Shown here: piece by piece, positions 31,317 through 40,218 of the stretch
How positions within the stretch are numbered: the stretch's first letter is position 1
Layout: the number at the start of each line of letters is the position of its first letter
From: Chara braunii
Taxonomy: Eukaryota; Streptophyta; Charophyceae; Charales; Characeae
Direction of reading: 5' to 3'
Assembly (NCBI GenBank): GCA_003427395.1
Contig: BFEA01000464.1
Coordinates: 162,278 to 202,495, forward strand
DNA: 40,218 bases
Translations under genes and position numbers: made by a program
The notes under the pieces: generated by a model
Told to the model about the DNA's origin: nothing
Databases searched by the model: none
What the model saw: the letters and a program-made list of their open reading frames with translations, nothing else

Positions 31317-34300
31317 GTTACGCAAGGAGAGGGGCGACGTCTCTCCTCACTCGGCCGGACCCAGTTGCCTTGCTAGCAATCGATGTCACTACCGGGGAGC
31401 ATGCGTTAGTCGTTGATTCTCGTGCTACGTACGAGGATTATGTCGCCCAGCTGGTACCACCACTAGACCAGTCGACCCACGTGCACTTAGATTGCGTATG
31501 CGCAACTTGTACACCGTCGGCAAGTGATTCGGTCAGCTCGCCACTGATTACCGAGGACTCGACGGCGTGGTCAAAATTTTGAGGAGCTTGACCCGCTCAC
31601 GAGAGAGGACTTCGCTTGGATGCCTCTTCCCTCAACCGGAACCTTGCCAAGGCCACATTGCAACGCCTTGATGGCAAATCTACGCGGTTGTCGATCTCCG
31701 CTCCTATCTTGCGAAGATTGACCACGAGTACGCCACCCAAAGGTACTCCGAAACCGACGCGCCTTTGCTCTATATCCGCATTCAAATCGGAAAGGCAACT
31801 TGTAGTGCCTTGATTGATTGCGGAGCGTCTCGCAACTTTATGAGCCAAGCCTTTATGGCCCGCGCGTTCGAAGGAAGACGCAACCCACGCAAGTTACACT
31901 CGCGGACGGCCGCACGCAAAAGTCAATTGACCGATGCGTCGACGGCGTTCCGGTATACTTTGCGCCACTTGCGTGCGAGCCGGTGTCTTTTGACATCCTC
32001 GACACCAAGTTCGACATAACTCTAGGCATGTCTTGGTTGCGTAGCGCCGATCATCCGGTGAACTTCCACGACCGGACCGTTCACATCCGTTATCGGAACG
32101 GAGTGTTAGTCCCATGTACGGTCGCAACCCCTCACACTTCGATTGCTTGTCACGTGGTGTCCGTTGCGAGAATTCGTGACGTCATTGCTCGGAATGACGT
32201 CGAGGAAATGGACCCTGTATTCTTGCATGCTCTCCCCTCGCCGGACGGACCAACCGCGTCACCGTCGGACCCACGCATTTCTCACCTCTTGGACGAGTAT
32301 AGAGATGTTTTCGAGGCTCCCACCGGAACNGTTCCGGATCGGCCCATACGTCACGGGATCACTCTCGAGGCTGGCGTCGTCCCTCCGCGTGGATGTATCT
32401 ACCGCCTGAGCGAAAACGAACTCGAGGTGCTTCGCGCGCAACTTGATGACCTTCTCGACAAGGGCTGGATTCGCCCTAGTTGCTCGCCTTACGATGCACC
32501 TGTTCTCTTCGTCCGGAAGAAGAACAAAGATCTACGGTTATGCATCGACTATCGCAAACTTAACGCACAAATCGTAAAGAACGTCGGCCCTCTCCCTCGG
32601 ATTGATGATCTCCTTGAGCGGTTAGGCGGCGCGACGTACTTCTCGAAGTTGGACTTGAAGTTGGGCTACCACCAGATTGAAATCCAGCCTCAAGATCGGT
32701 ACAAGACCACGTTCAAGACGCGGTGCGGGCATTCTCAGTGGGTTGTCATGCCATTTGGCCTCACCAATGCCCCCGCGACTTTCCAAGCAGCTATGACGAC
32801 TGAGTTTCGCGACTTGCTCGATCGCAGCGTCCTCATCTACCTCGACGACATCTTGGTTTATAGTAGGACGTTGGATGAGCACATCGTACACCTTCGCGCT
32901 GTTTTGGATCGTTTGCGACTGACCAAGTACAAAGCGAATCTCGACAAGTGCGAGTTCGCCAAGCAGGAGCTTGAGTACTTGGGACATTTTGTCAAGCCGA
33001 AAGGCATTCGTCCCTTAACGGACAAGATCCAAGCCATCGTGGATTGGTCGGAACCCCGTTGCACGACGGATGTACGCTCTTTCATGGGTTTGGCTGGATA
33101 TTATCAGCGATTCGTCGAGTCATACTCGAAAGTGGCCGCTCCTTTGTCGAGACTTCAGTCCCCGAAGGTGCCCTTCGAGTTCGACGACGCAGCCCGTGGC
33201 GCGTTCACTACGTTGAAGGCAGCGATGCAAGCCGCACCTGCACTGCGTATATATGACCCCACCCTTCCCACCCAAGTGACTACGGACGCTTCGGGATACG
33301 GTATTGGTGCGGTGTTGGAACANTGTCACGAGGACGGTTGGCATCCGGTCGAGTATTTCTCCCAAAAGGTGCCTCTCGTCAACACTCTCGACGACGCTAG
33401 GAAGAAAGAGCTACTCGCATTTGTCACCGTTCTCAAACGGTGGCGCCACTTTCTTCTCGGCCGTCGGCGTTTTAAATGAAATACGGACAACAATCCGTTG
33501 ACCTTTTACAAAACGCAGGATACAGTCACTAACACGATCGGTCGATGGATGTATTAGATCGACCACTTCGATTTTGACCCGTGCCACATTCCCGGTCCCG
33601 CCAATCGAGCTGCGGACGCCCTCTCACGACGGCCCGACTTTTGTGCCATTCTTACCACGACATTCGACCTCGATGACGATCTGCAGCCGCATTTCGTCAA
33701 AGGCTACAAGTCCGATCCAACATACTCTACGCTTTACGCGGAGCTTTCATTAGATCACCCGCCGGATAGCCACTAACGGATTTCCGACGGGTTCCTTCTC
33801 CTTCACACGAGAGGAAGGGACTTGTTAGTTGTGCCCCAAGATCGCATCTTACGGACTCGTCTCCTCGGTGAATTCCGCGACGCACGGCTTTCGACACACC
33901 TTGGCGTGAACCGCACATTAGCACGCCTCCGCCAGCGTTTTCACTGGCCCGACGTCCTTCATGATGTCACGAGGTACATTGAGTCATGTGCAGTTTGCCA
34001 CCATAACAAGGGTCGATCTCGAGTCCCCTTCGGTGAACTGAAACCGTTGCCGATTCCTCGGGCACCGCGCCTCTCCATTGCTATGGACGTGACATGCCCG
34101 TTTCCCCACGATCGCCACGACCATGACGGTATTCTCACGGTCGTTGACCGTTTGAGCAAGTATGCTCGCTTCCTTTCTTGCAAGTATCATGCTGCAGCGG
34201 CTAAGCTCGCACGACTCTTGCACACCGGTTGGATTACCAACCAGGGTGTTCCGGAAGACATAGTGAGCGACCGAGATACTCGCTTCATGTCGACCTTTTG

Positions 34301-35214
34301 AACTTCCCTCATGGCTGAGTCCGGTACGACAATGAAGCCTAGCTCGGCTCGACTCCCGCAGACGGATGGCCAGACGGAGCGAGCGCACCAGACCGCTCAG
34401 ATGATGTTGCGTACGCTCATCCGTCCCGACCAGAAAGATTGGGTTGACCGGCTTCCCGACATCGAGTTCGCGTATAACACTTCAGTGCACCCGACGATCT
34501 GCGTCACACCATTCGAGCTACATCGTGATGGAGAGAAAGCACGGATCTTCGCTGATCTCCTTTTGCCACAGGCTGCCGACATAGACGTCCCTTGCTCTCC
34601 CGCTTCCGTTCGGAAGTACCGGGAGTTGCTGATCAAAACCCGCGCGAATATGCAAAAGGCTCAGATCCGCATGCAGCAGCAGGCTAACCGACGTCGACTT
34701 CCGTCCTTTCCGCGAGGGAGACCTTGTTTGGGTCCTCTCCGAGGAATTTGCGCTCGAGCAGGACGTTTCGCGCAAACTCCTTCCGAAATGGTTCGGACCA
34801 TGGGAAGTCACTTCTGCCGTTGGAGATGACCCCGCAGGTCCTTCCTTTGTGGTCAACATTCCTCCGCGCCTTCCCGTGCACGGGGTCTTCCACGCGTCGA
34901 AGCTGGCCATCTACACGCCACCTTCCGCCGACGAGTTTCTCGGCCGTCGATCACAGGATCCTCCTTCTATGGACGGACATCAGGAAGTCGGCCGAGTCAT
35001 CATGCACCGCAAGTATGGCAACAAGCCAATGCAGTTCAAAGTCACATTCAAGCAATGTGCGCCGGATGACACTCGGTGGATCTCCAGTACAGATTTGCAG
35101 ACTTCTGCACCCCTTATCTTCGCCGACTATGAGAAGCGACGCCTTGCTAAGGAAGCAGCTCGTCCCGCCCGACCCACCCNGGTATCGGACANACAACTTC
35201 GCNCTCGNAGGTAG
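31317..35214 (+). pseudogene. pol: Ty3/gypsy chromovirus-type Pol (PR-RT-RH-INT-chromodomain-like), multiple lesions
   Basis: Domains in order: aspartic protease with LIDCGAS (about 31810, family DSGA); reverse transcriptase with LRLCIDYRKLN, FSKLDLKLGYHQI, MPFGLTNAPATFQ and the YLDD catalytic motif at 32838-32849; RNase H starting TTDASGYGIGAVL; integrase with an H-H-C-C zinc site (HLGVNRT...CAVCHHNK), DDE residues in AMDVTCPF, IVSDRDTRF and QTDGQTERAHQ; then a GPF-type C-terminus (FGPWEV) and a chromodomain-like end (VGRVIMHRKYGNKPMQFKVT...Y). Damage: stops or frame changes near 31580-31670, a frameshift near 31865 inside the protease, in-frame TGA 33477, TAG 33555, TAA 33774 and TGA 34299, and a frameshift near 34690. 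Single Ns at 32330, 33323 and 35180-35208. Not functional as read. Confidence 0.9.
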
Positions 35215-35223
35215 CTCGGTCTT

Positions 35224-35238
35224 TTAAGAGGGGGAGTG
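35224..35238 (+). promoter_or_regulatory. Polypurine tract
   Basis: AAGAGGGGGAGTG directly between the end of pol and the LTR start TGTTAC is the usual plus-strand primer site for Ty3/gypsy elements. Confidence 0.75.
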
Positions 35239-36346
35239 TGTTACATCTTCGACGCCACACGGGCCCTACCGGACCCGACTTAGGGCCAGAGGGACACAGT
35301 AGGGCNTAAAGGCCCGACCTTGGGGGTANTACAGGCCGTAAAGGCCTCATCTTGGACCAGACCNGACGGGCAGGCCCAAACGACATTACCGTTTGGGCCT
35401 GGCGGCGCTCTTGAAGCTGCCGCCCGCCGGTTGAGGCTGAACCGTCAATCTTGACGGTTCAGGACACGGCCAGGCCTCGCAGCATAGAGGCCGGCCTCTG
35501 CCCCACCGGTATAAAGGTACCGGTCCAGCCTCATTCAGTATCGAACCACCGGCAACTCAGCGGTGCCTTATGGTTAGCGCCAGAGCGCTAGCGCTATTCT
35601 TAGCGCAGGAGTACAAGGAGCAGCGGCAGCAGCAGTAGCGCAGCAGCGGCAGCGAGCGGAGCAGCAGCAGCGGCGACTGAGCATATCAGCGGCCATAGCC
35701 GCCTGAGGTGTCGGGAGCCGGAGGTTCTCTCCTCCCTCCAATCGCCAGTCCCCTCTCTCTCTCTCTCCTCCTCGACTCCCTTCTTCTTCTTCTTCTTCTT
35801 CTTCTTCTTCTTCTTCTTCTTCTTCTTCAGACTGGAGACTTATACTAGTTGGACAGAGATCAGAGATCAGAGTTGGACTTCGGTGGTAAGAGGCTGTGGT
35901 ACTTACCGGGTTCGAGACTTGGAGATTGTTGGGGATGATACTCGGCTGCATCACAGATTGGACACCGGTTACATTAGGACTCTGTATCCCTGACATTGGT
36001 GACTTATTGTCCACGACATTTGATCTTGTTCGATGACATTTTGGATAACCATATCGGTGACCTACTAGTTTCTATCTCGGTGACATCTGGTGCTACCTAC
36101 ATCTCCCACCTCCTTCGTCTCTCCTCCCACCTTTCATCTGTGTATGTGTGTACGGGGCTGAGTATCGTCCATGTATGGCTCAGACCCCACCATCTCACGA
36201 TTGTATGTGTGTGGAGTGATATCTGTGTGAGTCAGTCTATGTGAGTCAGTCCGTTTATCAGACTTCCGTTGCATACATACTCATCCTATATTGGTTGATC
36301 TTTGGTTCTGCCCCATACTCGTTGATAAAATCACGAGTATGTAACA
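35239..36346 (+). repeat. 3' LTR of the Ty3/gypsy element
   Basis: Begins TGTTAC right after the polypurine tract and ends GTAACA (36341-36346), giving matched TG...CA ends with 6-bp terminal inverted repeats and a length of about 1.1 kb. It contains a TATA box (TATAAA at 35510) in a GC-rich promoter-like region with repeated AGGCCK words, and a (TTC)n tract at about 35783-35828. The base after it is CCCAC, a possible 5-bp target duplication with no visible partner. The end is inferred from the dinucleotide rule; without the 5' LTR it cannot be confirmed. Confidence 0.7.
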
Positions 36347-36392
36347 CCCACACGGCAGGCATCTTTGGCCAATGCGGGCATTGCCGGCACGC

Positions 36393-36425
36393 CTGTCTCT
36401 TATACACATCTAGATGTGTATAAGA

Positions 36426-36430
<5 letters not shown>
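36393..36430. other. Nextera/Tn5 mate-pair junction adapter (assembly contamination)
   Basis: CTGTCTCTTATACACATCT (36393-36411) is followed directly by its exact reverse complement (36412-36430). This is the duplicated 19-bp Tn5 mosaic end produced when Nextera mate-pair fragments are circularised. It is not genomic. Its translation gives the YTHLDVYKRQ peptide that contaminates protein databases. Confidence 0.97.

Positions 36431-36461
<31 letters not shown>
36431..36461. repeat. (CA)n microsatellite
   Basis: About 15 CA units abutting the adapter. A repeat at the junction would make mis-joining by the assembler easier. Confidence 0.95.
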
Positions 36462-36463
<2 letters not shown>

Positions 36464-38700
36464 CCCCCAGCCCATCCCCCTGCGCCAAAACCCATCTGCG
36501 CAAACGTGTTTACCCGCGTTTAGTGAACGCGCGTTCACCACGTTCAAAACCTGAACACGAACGAGCGGTAACATAGAACTAATCTACATTTCAAACACTG
36601 GAGGATCTGTATTCGGTGTTGCTTTGGGCTGAATACATCCTACATCATATCTGGCCAAATTAACAAAAAAGCATCTGGCCTTATCGTCTGTTCAATACGT
36701 TTGTTAAAGCTCAGAGGGGCTACTAGTATTGTAAAGTTGTAAACTACTAAACGTGATGAAGAGCTAGCGACAGCGGCGTTGCTGCGGGCAGTGGGAGAGC
36801 GCGCAACAGCGGTGGGAGTGCTTCGACAGCTCTACGAGCTGTGCTTCGACAGCTCTACGAGTGGGAGAGCTTGCTTCGACTTCGGCATGCCTCGAGAAGA
36901 AGGCTGTATTCAAAGGAGAAAGTATTTTCATGCTCTTATGTGGGATATTCTTGTGCTCTGTACTTGGTCCTATTCAGGCGATAGATTCACTGATTAGAAG
37001 CACGCTAAAAGGAGATTTCCTCTCTTCTTGCAGATAGTAGCACAGTGGGATATTTTAATCCTGGTGCTCGTACTTTGCCCTATTCATGGGATCGATAGTT
37101 TGATTACTTGCACGATGAATGGGATGTTTTTTGGCTTCTTCCTGCATATAGTGCATCATAGCTGAGTAAGGATTGCTGTTAATTTTTCCTTGAAGATTGT
37201 CTTATTTGTCGGACCTAACCTGTGTCATGTACCTGGCAGCCTGTAGAAGTAGATTAGTGCATTAATTGCGTTTGGCCAGAGCGATAGGCCAGATTCATCA
37301 AGTTAGACTAGTATCATGCTCTTTGCTGGGCGAGATCTTTGCATGACAGCTTTTTTAATTGTAGGCTATTGGAAAATGTTTTCTACTTTTCTGAGTACGG
37401 TGTTCTTCTTCTATGTGTTCTTCTTTCTATGTCGGTTTAGGCACACGTCACCACAACAGTTTCCTTTGCCAGTAGACTGGCTTCAGTGATCCTTACACTG
37501 CTTTAACACTCTCTGCCAGTGGGTCCTCTGTTGCTTTGTACCGCTTCTACATGTGGAAAGTCAGCATTGGGGCTGAGTTTGGACGAAATACATCGAGTTT
37601 GGCCTCATAGAAAGAATGAGGGACACAGATTACTGCACAGACAGTGACTGGGGTAGGACGCGTGTAGGTGGTTTGTCAATGAACATTGAACATTGCCCCC
37701 CCTCCGCAACTTCAAGGTTGCTTGGTCATTGAGATGGCTTCTACAACTTCAGGGCTTCTTGGGCAGTGTACCCGGTCACACCATATCTCAATATTGAATA
37801 TGCACGCTGTTCCTGTTTGAAGACAAGGACCGGTTGGCGGCAGGAGAGAGAACGGACTTGAGACCGAGACCTCTCGCTCTTGCAGCAGGTCGAATTCAAG
37901 GCACCTTAGCAACTTGGAGGTCTGAGTTGGGTATCTGGCTTGCTTGCGGTGGTTTCCCTATCTTGCTTTGCATGTAGGGAAGAGTTTTGTACTCATGCTG
38001 AGTTCAGGGCTAAATCCATCGAGAGTGGCCTGTTACAAGGATGGACAGCCACAGGTTAATGTGCAGACAGCGAGCAGGATTGGTCACATGCGTGTGGTAC
38101 ATCCAAGTCGTTGCTTGCTTCAACAATCTCTTCTTGTTGTTCTTCATGCTGCTCCTACACGTTGTGAAGAATCAGGTATTCAGTCTGATTTCGGCTGATT
38201 TCGAATTGGGTACCTGACCCGTTGTACAGGCCAGATTTTGAGGCGGAATAGCAGGATGCATTTATCTAGTCGTAATGTAGTGTCATTTTAAGCACATTGT
38301 ATAACCCGGGCGTATCTGTTGGAGTTTTAGGCTCTAAGTAATTCAGTCAGCTGGTTATGCTCCTGAGGAGTACATCGTACAGTTACGTTCCAATAAAATT
38401 GCTTGGAAAATACAATATCATGGGTAGCGGCACTACGGAGGCAGTGTGAGTGCCCCCGCCAGTGGTGGGAGCGCTATTCCCTGCAGTTAGCATCTTTAGG
38501 ATAGGAAGCAAACTTGAACTGTATCCATGGTGATCTTGGTCCGATTGATTATAGATCTCATAGAAGATCCAAGGGTGTGTGGTGAGAAACCCGCCTAGGT
38601 GGTTCAGGTGTCCTTGGGATTGCACTGTTTGGGTTAACGTTGATCAAATGAGTTGGGAGTCGTCCATTGTTGAGTTTAGCTCAGGGCAGTTGTGTTTGTG
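36462..38700. other. Low-gene interval with diverged tandem duplications
   Basis: No recognised protein or RNA gene. GCTTCGACAGCTCTACGAG is duplicated at about 36818 and 36842. GTGGGATATT opens two diverged units at 36940 and 37045 (period 105 bp). A longer diverged pair, GCTGAGTTYRGR...AAATMCATCGAG...GTGCAGACAG, occurs at about 37572-37670 and 37998-38100. The composition is TG-rich and unlike the sequence left of the adapter, so this piece may come from elsewhere. Confidence 0.5.
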
Positions 38701-38814
38701 CTTAGAGCTTGTTCTGTCTATCAAAGAAAAAGAAAAGAGAAAAAAAAGAAAAGAAAAGTTAATACCCCCCCCGAAAGAAGATGAAGAGAAAAAAAAAGAA
38801 GCAAAAAACAGCAA

Positions 38815-38864
38815 AGAAGAAGGAGAAGAAGATGAAGAAGAAGAAGAAGAAGAAGAAGAAGAAG

Positions 38865-38932
<68 letters not shown>
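38815..38932. repeat. (GAA)n followed by (TC)n microsatellites
   Basis: An imperfect GAA/AAG tract (about 38815-38867) runs into about 31 uninterrupted TC units (38871-38932). Poly-Glu, poly-Leu/Ser and poly-Ser frames here are translations of the repeat. Confidence 0.95.
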
Positions 38933-38935
<3 letters not shown>

Positions 38936-38947
38936 GTCATCAACATG

Positions 38948-39005
38948 AGCAACACAATTTGTGTTGCCGTATGATACGGCAACACAAAATTTTAATTGTG
39001 TTGCT
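38948..39005. repeat. Nested palindrome of AGCAACACAA / TTGTGTTGCT
   Basis: AGCAACACAATTTGTGTTGC, CGTATGATACG and GCAACACAAAATTTTAATTG with a closing TGTTGCT form one large imperfect palindrome; its first third (GCAACACAATTTGTGTTGC) is itself a palindrome. It could be paired ends of a small foldback element. Confidence 0.75.
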
Positions 39006-39224
39006 GATGCTCCCTGTGGGTCTGGTCCCCCACCACCCAGACCATACCCACCCCAGCCTGGCCCTTTTTTTTTTTTAATTTTATTTTTCACATCTTCGTT
39101 TTATTTCGAAACCCAACGTCCCAAAAAACACCCCAAAAGAAAGATTTAAAAAATATAGGACTGTAACTTCATATCACTTTTTCAAAAAAAATAAAATAAA
39201 ATTATATATATATATATATATATA

Positions 39225-39988
39225 CAGGGTTACCTGACCGAACGTTCGGGGGCCCCCGGGCTGGCCCCCGAATGTTCGGGCGTTCGGGGTCCCGTTCGGG
39301 GGCCGAACACCTCCAGGTTTGGCCCCCGCCAAAAAATATTTCGGGGCCTAAACATAAGTTGTTTTTTCTGAAATTGTTTCTGTGAGTTCTCTATAATGTA
39401 ACCTACACGCCAATAAATTTTGAAGCCATTCTGCAAAGCCAAAAAAACATTACAAATCGTCAAAGATCGGGGTGTCAAAACGTGCTCGCCCACTCACTAT
39501 TTTGTTTGTTTTCACTTTTAACTTTTAGTTTTCACTTTATTTCGGGGCCTAAAAAAATTTATTATTTTTTGAAAAGTTTTTAATGAGTTATTGATTATGT
39601 AAACTACATCTCTGTGAATTTTCAGGGCATTTGTCAATGCCAAAAAATAATTCAAAATCGGCAAAGATGGCGGTGTCGAAAAGGTGCTGGCACACTCACT
39701 CATTTTAACTCTCTTTTTATTTTTTCTTATTTTTATCATAGTGTTTATTTTCTGTATTGGATTTTTAATTCAAATTTGGTAAAGAATTTGGATGTAGTGC
39801 CCAAGCAAATGTTGTTTAGTTTATGTTTCTCCATAACATAGTTTGTTTTGGGAATTTTTTGAAAACTTGTTTTTTTCTTTTCTTTTTTTTTTTTTTGGTC
39901 CGCGTTCGGCCCGAGCGCCTCCCGAAGGGGTCCCGTACGTTCGGGCGTTCGGGTTCGGGTGTTCGTCCCGTCCCAAACGTCGATAACC

Positions 39989-39991
<3 letters not shown>
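39225..39991. mobile_element. Non-autonomous TIR transposon (hAT-like ends) in a (TA)n site
   Basis: CAGGGTTA at 39225 and TAACCCTG ending at 39991 are terminal inverted repeats, each flanked by a (TA)n tract (39203-39224 and 39992-40022). Subterminal zones are GC-rich and packed with GTTCGGG words in both orientations; the interior is AT-rich and contains a roughly 200-bp tandem duplication beginning ATTTCGGGGCCTAAA at 39338 and 39539. No transposase frame. CAGGG-type ends and an 8-bp target site would fit hAT, but the duplication cannot be separated from the TA repeat. Confidence 0.65.
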
Positions 39992-40024
<33 letters not shown>

Positions 40025-40050
40025 TATTCGACGATATATATATATATATG

Positions 40051-40132
40051 CCTACGGTTTACCGGGCAGTTCTATTTGACGATATATATATATATATATA
40101 TCGTCAAATAGAACTGCCCGGTGAACCGTAGG
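40051..40132. repeat. 82-bp palindrome around a (TA)n core
   Basis: CCTACGGTTTACCGGGCAGT with TCTATTTGACGA on the left is mirrored by TCGTCAAATAGAACTGCCCG with GTGAACCGTAGG on the right, with one mismatch and a (TA)n centre. A truncated direct copy, CTATTCGACGATATATAT, precedes it at 40024. Confidence 0.9.
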
Positions 40133-40177
40133 TAGAGAGGGAGAAGAGGACAACAAACGAGGGGCTGTGACAAACTG

Positions 40178-40205
40178 TTTCGTCGGAGTTTCACCGACTC
40201 ATCAG
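40178..40205 (-). ncRNA. Hammerhead ribozyme catalytic core, truncated by the window end
   Basis: Read on the minus strand: CTGATGA (40205-40199), a 5-bp stem II GTCGG (40198-40194), loop TGAAACT, CCGAC (40186-40182), then GAAA (40181-40178). All invariant core positions C3-A9 and G12-A15.1 and the 10.1-11.1 G-C pair are present. Upstream CAGCCTC (40206-40212 complement) could be the 3' strand of stem I. Its partner, with the cleavage triplet, would lie beyond 40218 if stem III is the open stem; the alternative short stem III (ACA/UGU, ending GUC near 40169) leaves stem I unpaired. Such ribozymes occur in Penelope-like elements and retrozymes and self-cleave the transcript. Confidence 0.75.
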
Positions 40206-40218
40206 GAGGCTGAACCCT

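Noticed and set aside
36258-36503. Minus-strand ORF with SYTHLDVYKRQ peptide
   Set aside because: It is the translation of the Nextera junction adapter and a (CA)n tract, not a gene.

Overview
This looks like draft-assembly sequence from a large, repeat-rich eukaryotic nuclear genome. My best guess is a charophyte green alga such as Chara braunii. The reasons are a Ty3/gypsy chromovirus-type retroelement with a plant/algal-looking gag and pol, a Plavaka-type (CACTA-related) DNA transposase, Ulp1-type cysteine proteases, long microsatellites, runs of N, and no bacterial gene organisation. The species is a guess from memory of sequence style; the mobile-element calls rest on visible motifs. I see no confident single-copy host gene, rRNA, tRNA or CRISPR array.

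Layout. 1-9.2 kb: a decayed Plavaka-type transposon. Its N-terminal zinc-finger part (370-944) is separated by 3.4 kb of minisatellite-rich DNA from the transposase core and C-terminus (about 4.4-6.6 kb), followed on the same strand by a Ulp1-type protease (7.5-8.8 kb). 9.6-10.4 kb: a second, different Ulp1 protease on the minus strand, broken by one TGA. 10.7-11.4 kb: a 340-bp tandem duplication. 11.6-17.4 kb: a long minus-strand reading region coding for a ParB-like domain followed by a degenerate amino-methyltransferase-like fold and an acidic tail; it is interrupted by stops, homopolymer frameshifts and an artificial N gap. 18.6-20.0 kb: an unrecognised 465-codon minus-strand ORF.

10.9-28.1 kb is peppered with about 35 copies of a roughly 22-bp quasi-palindrome (arms AAGTTCG / CGRACTT around GATCCCGG), in both orientations, in a regular alternating array at 20.9-21.4 kb and at the matched ends of a foldback at 25.7-26.0 kb. 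21.7-25.6 kb holds GATC-rich inverted repeats, CA-rich tracts, a GC-rich stretch and a 500-bp ATC-type trinucleotide tract. 26.2-28.8 kb is a composite of repeated modules.

29.5-36.3 kb is a Ty3/gypsy element: an open gag, a pol broken by frameshifts and four in-frame stops, a purine tract and a 3' LTR (35239-36346) without a visible 5' LTR. At 36393-36430 sits a perfect Nextera/Tn5 mate-pair junction adapter, so the join between the LTR flank and the final 3.8 kb is not trustworthy. That last part holds diverged tandem repeats, a non-autonomous TIR element in (TA)n (39225-39991), a long palindrome (40051-40132) and, on the minus strand at the very end, the catalytic core of a hammerhead ribozyme (40178-40205).

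Most genes here act for themselves (transposition, retrotransposition) and are mutated. The best candidates for something undescribed are the ParB/methyltransferase-like gene and the dispersed 22-bp motif family.
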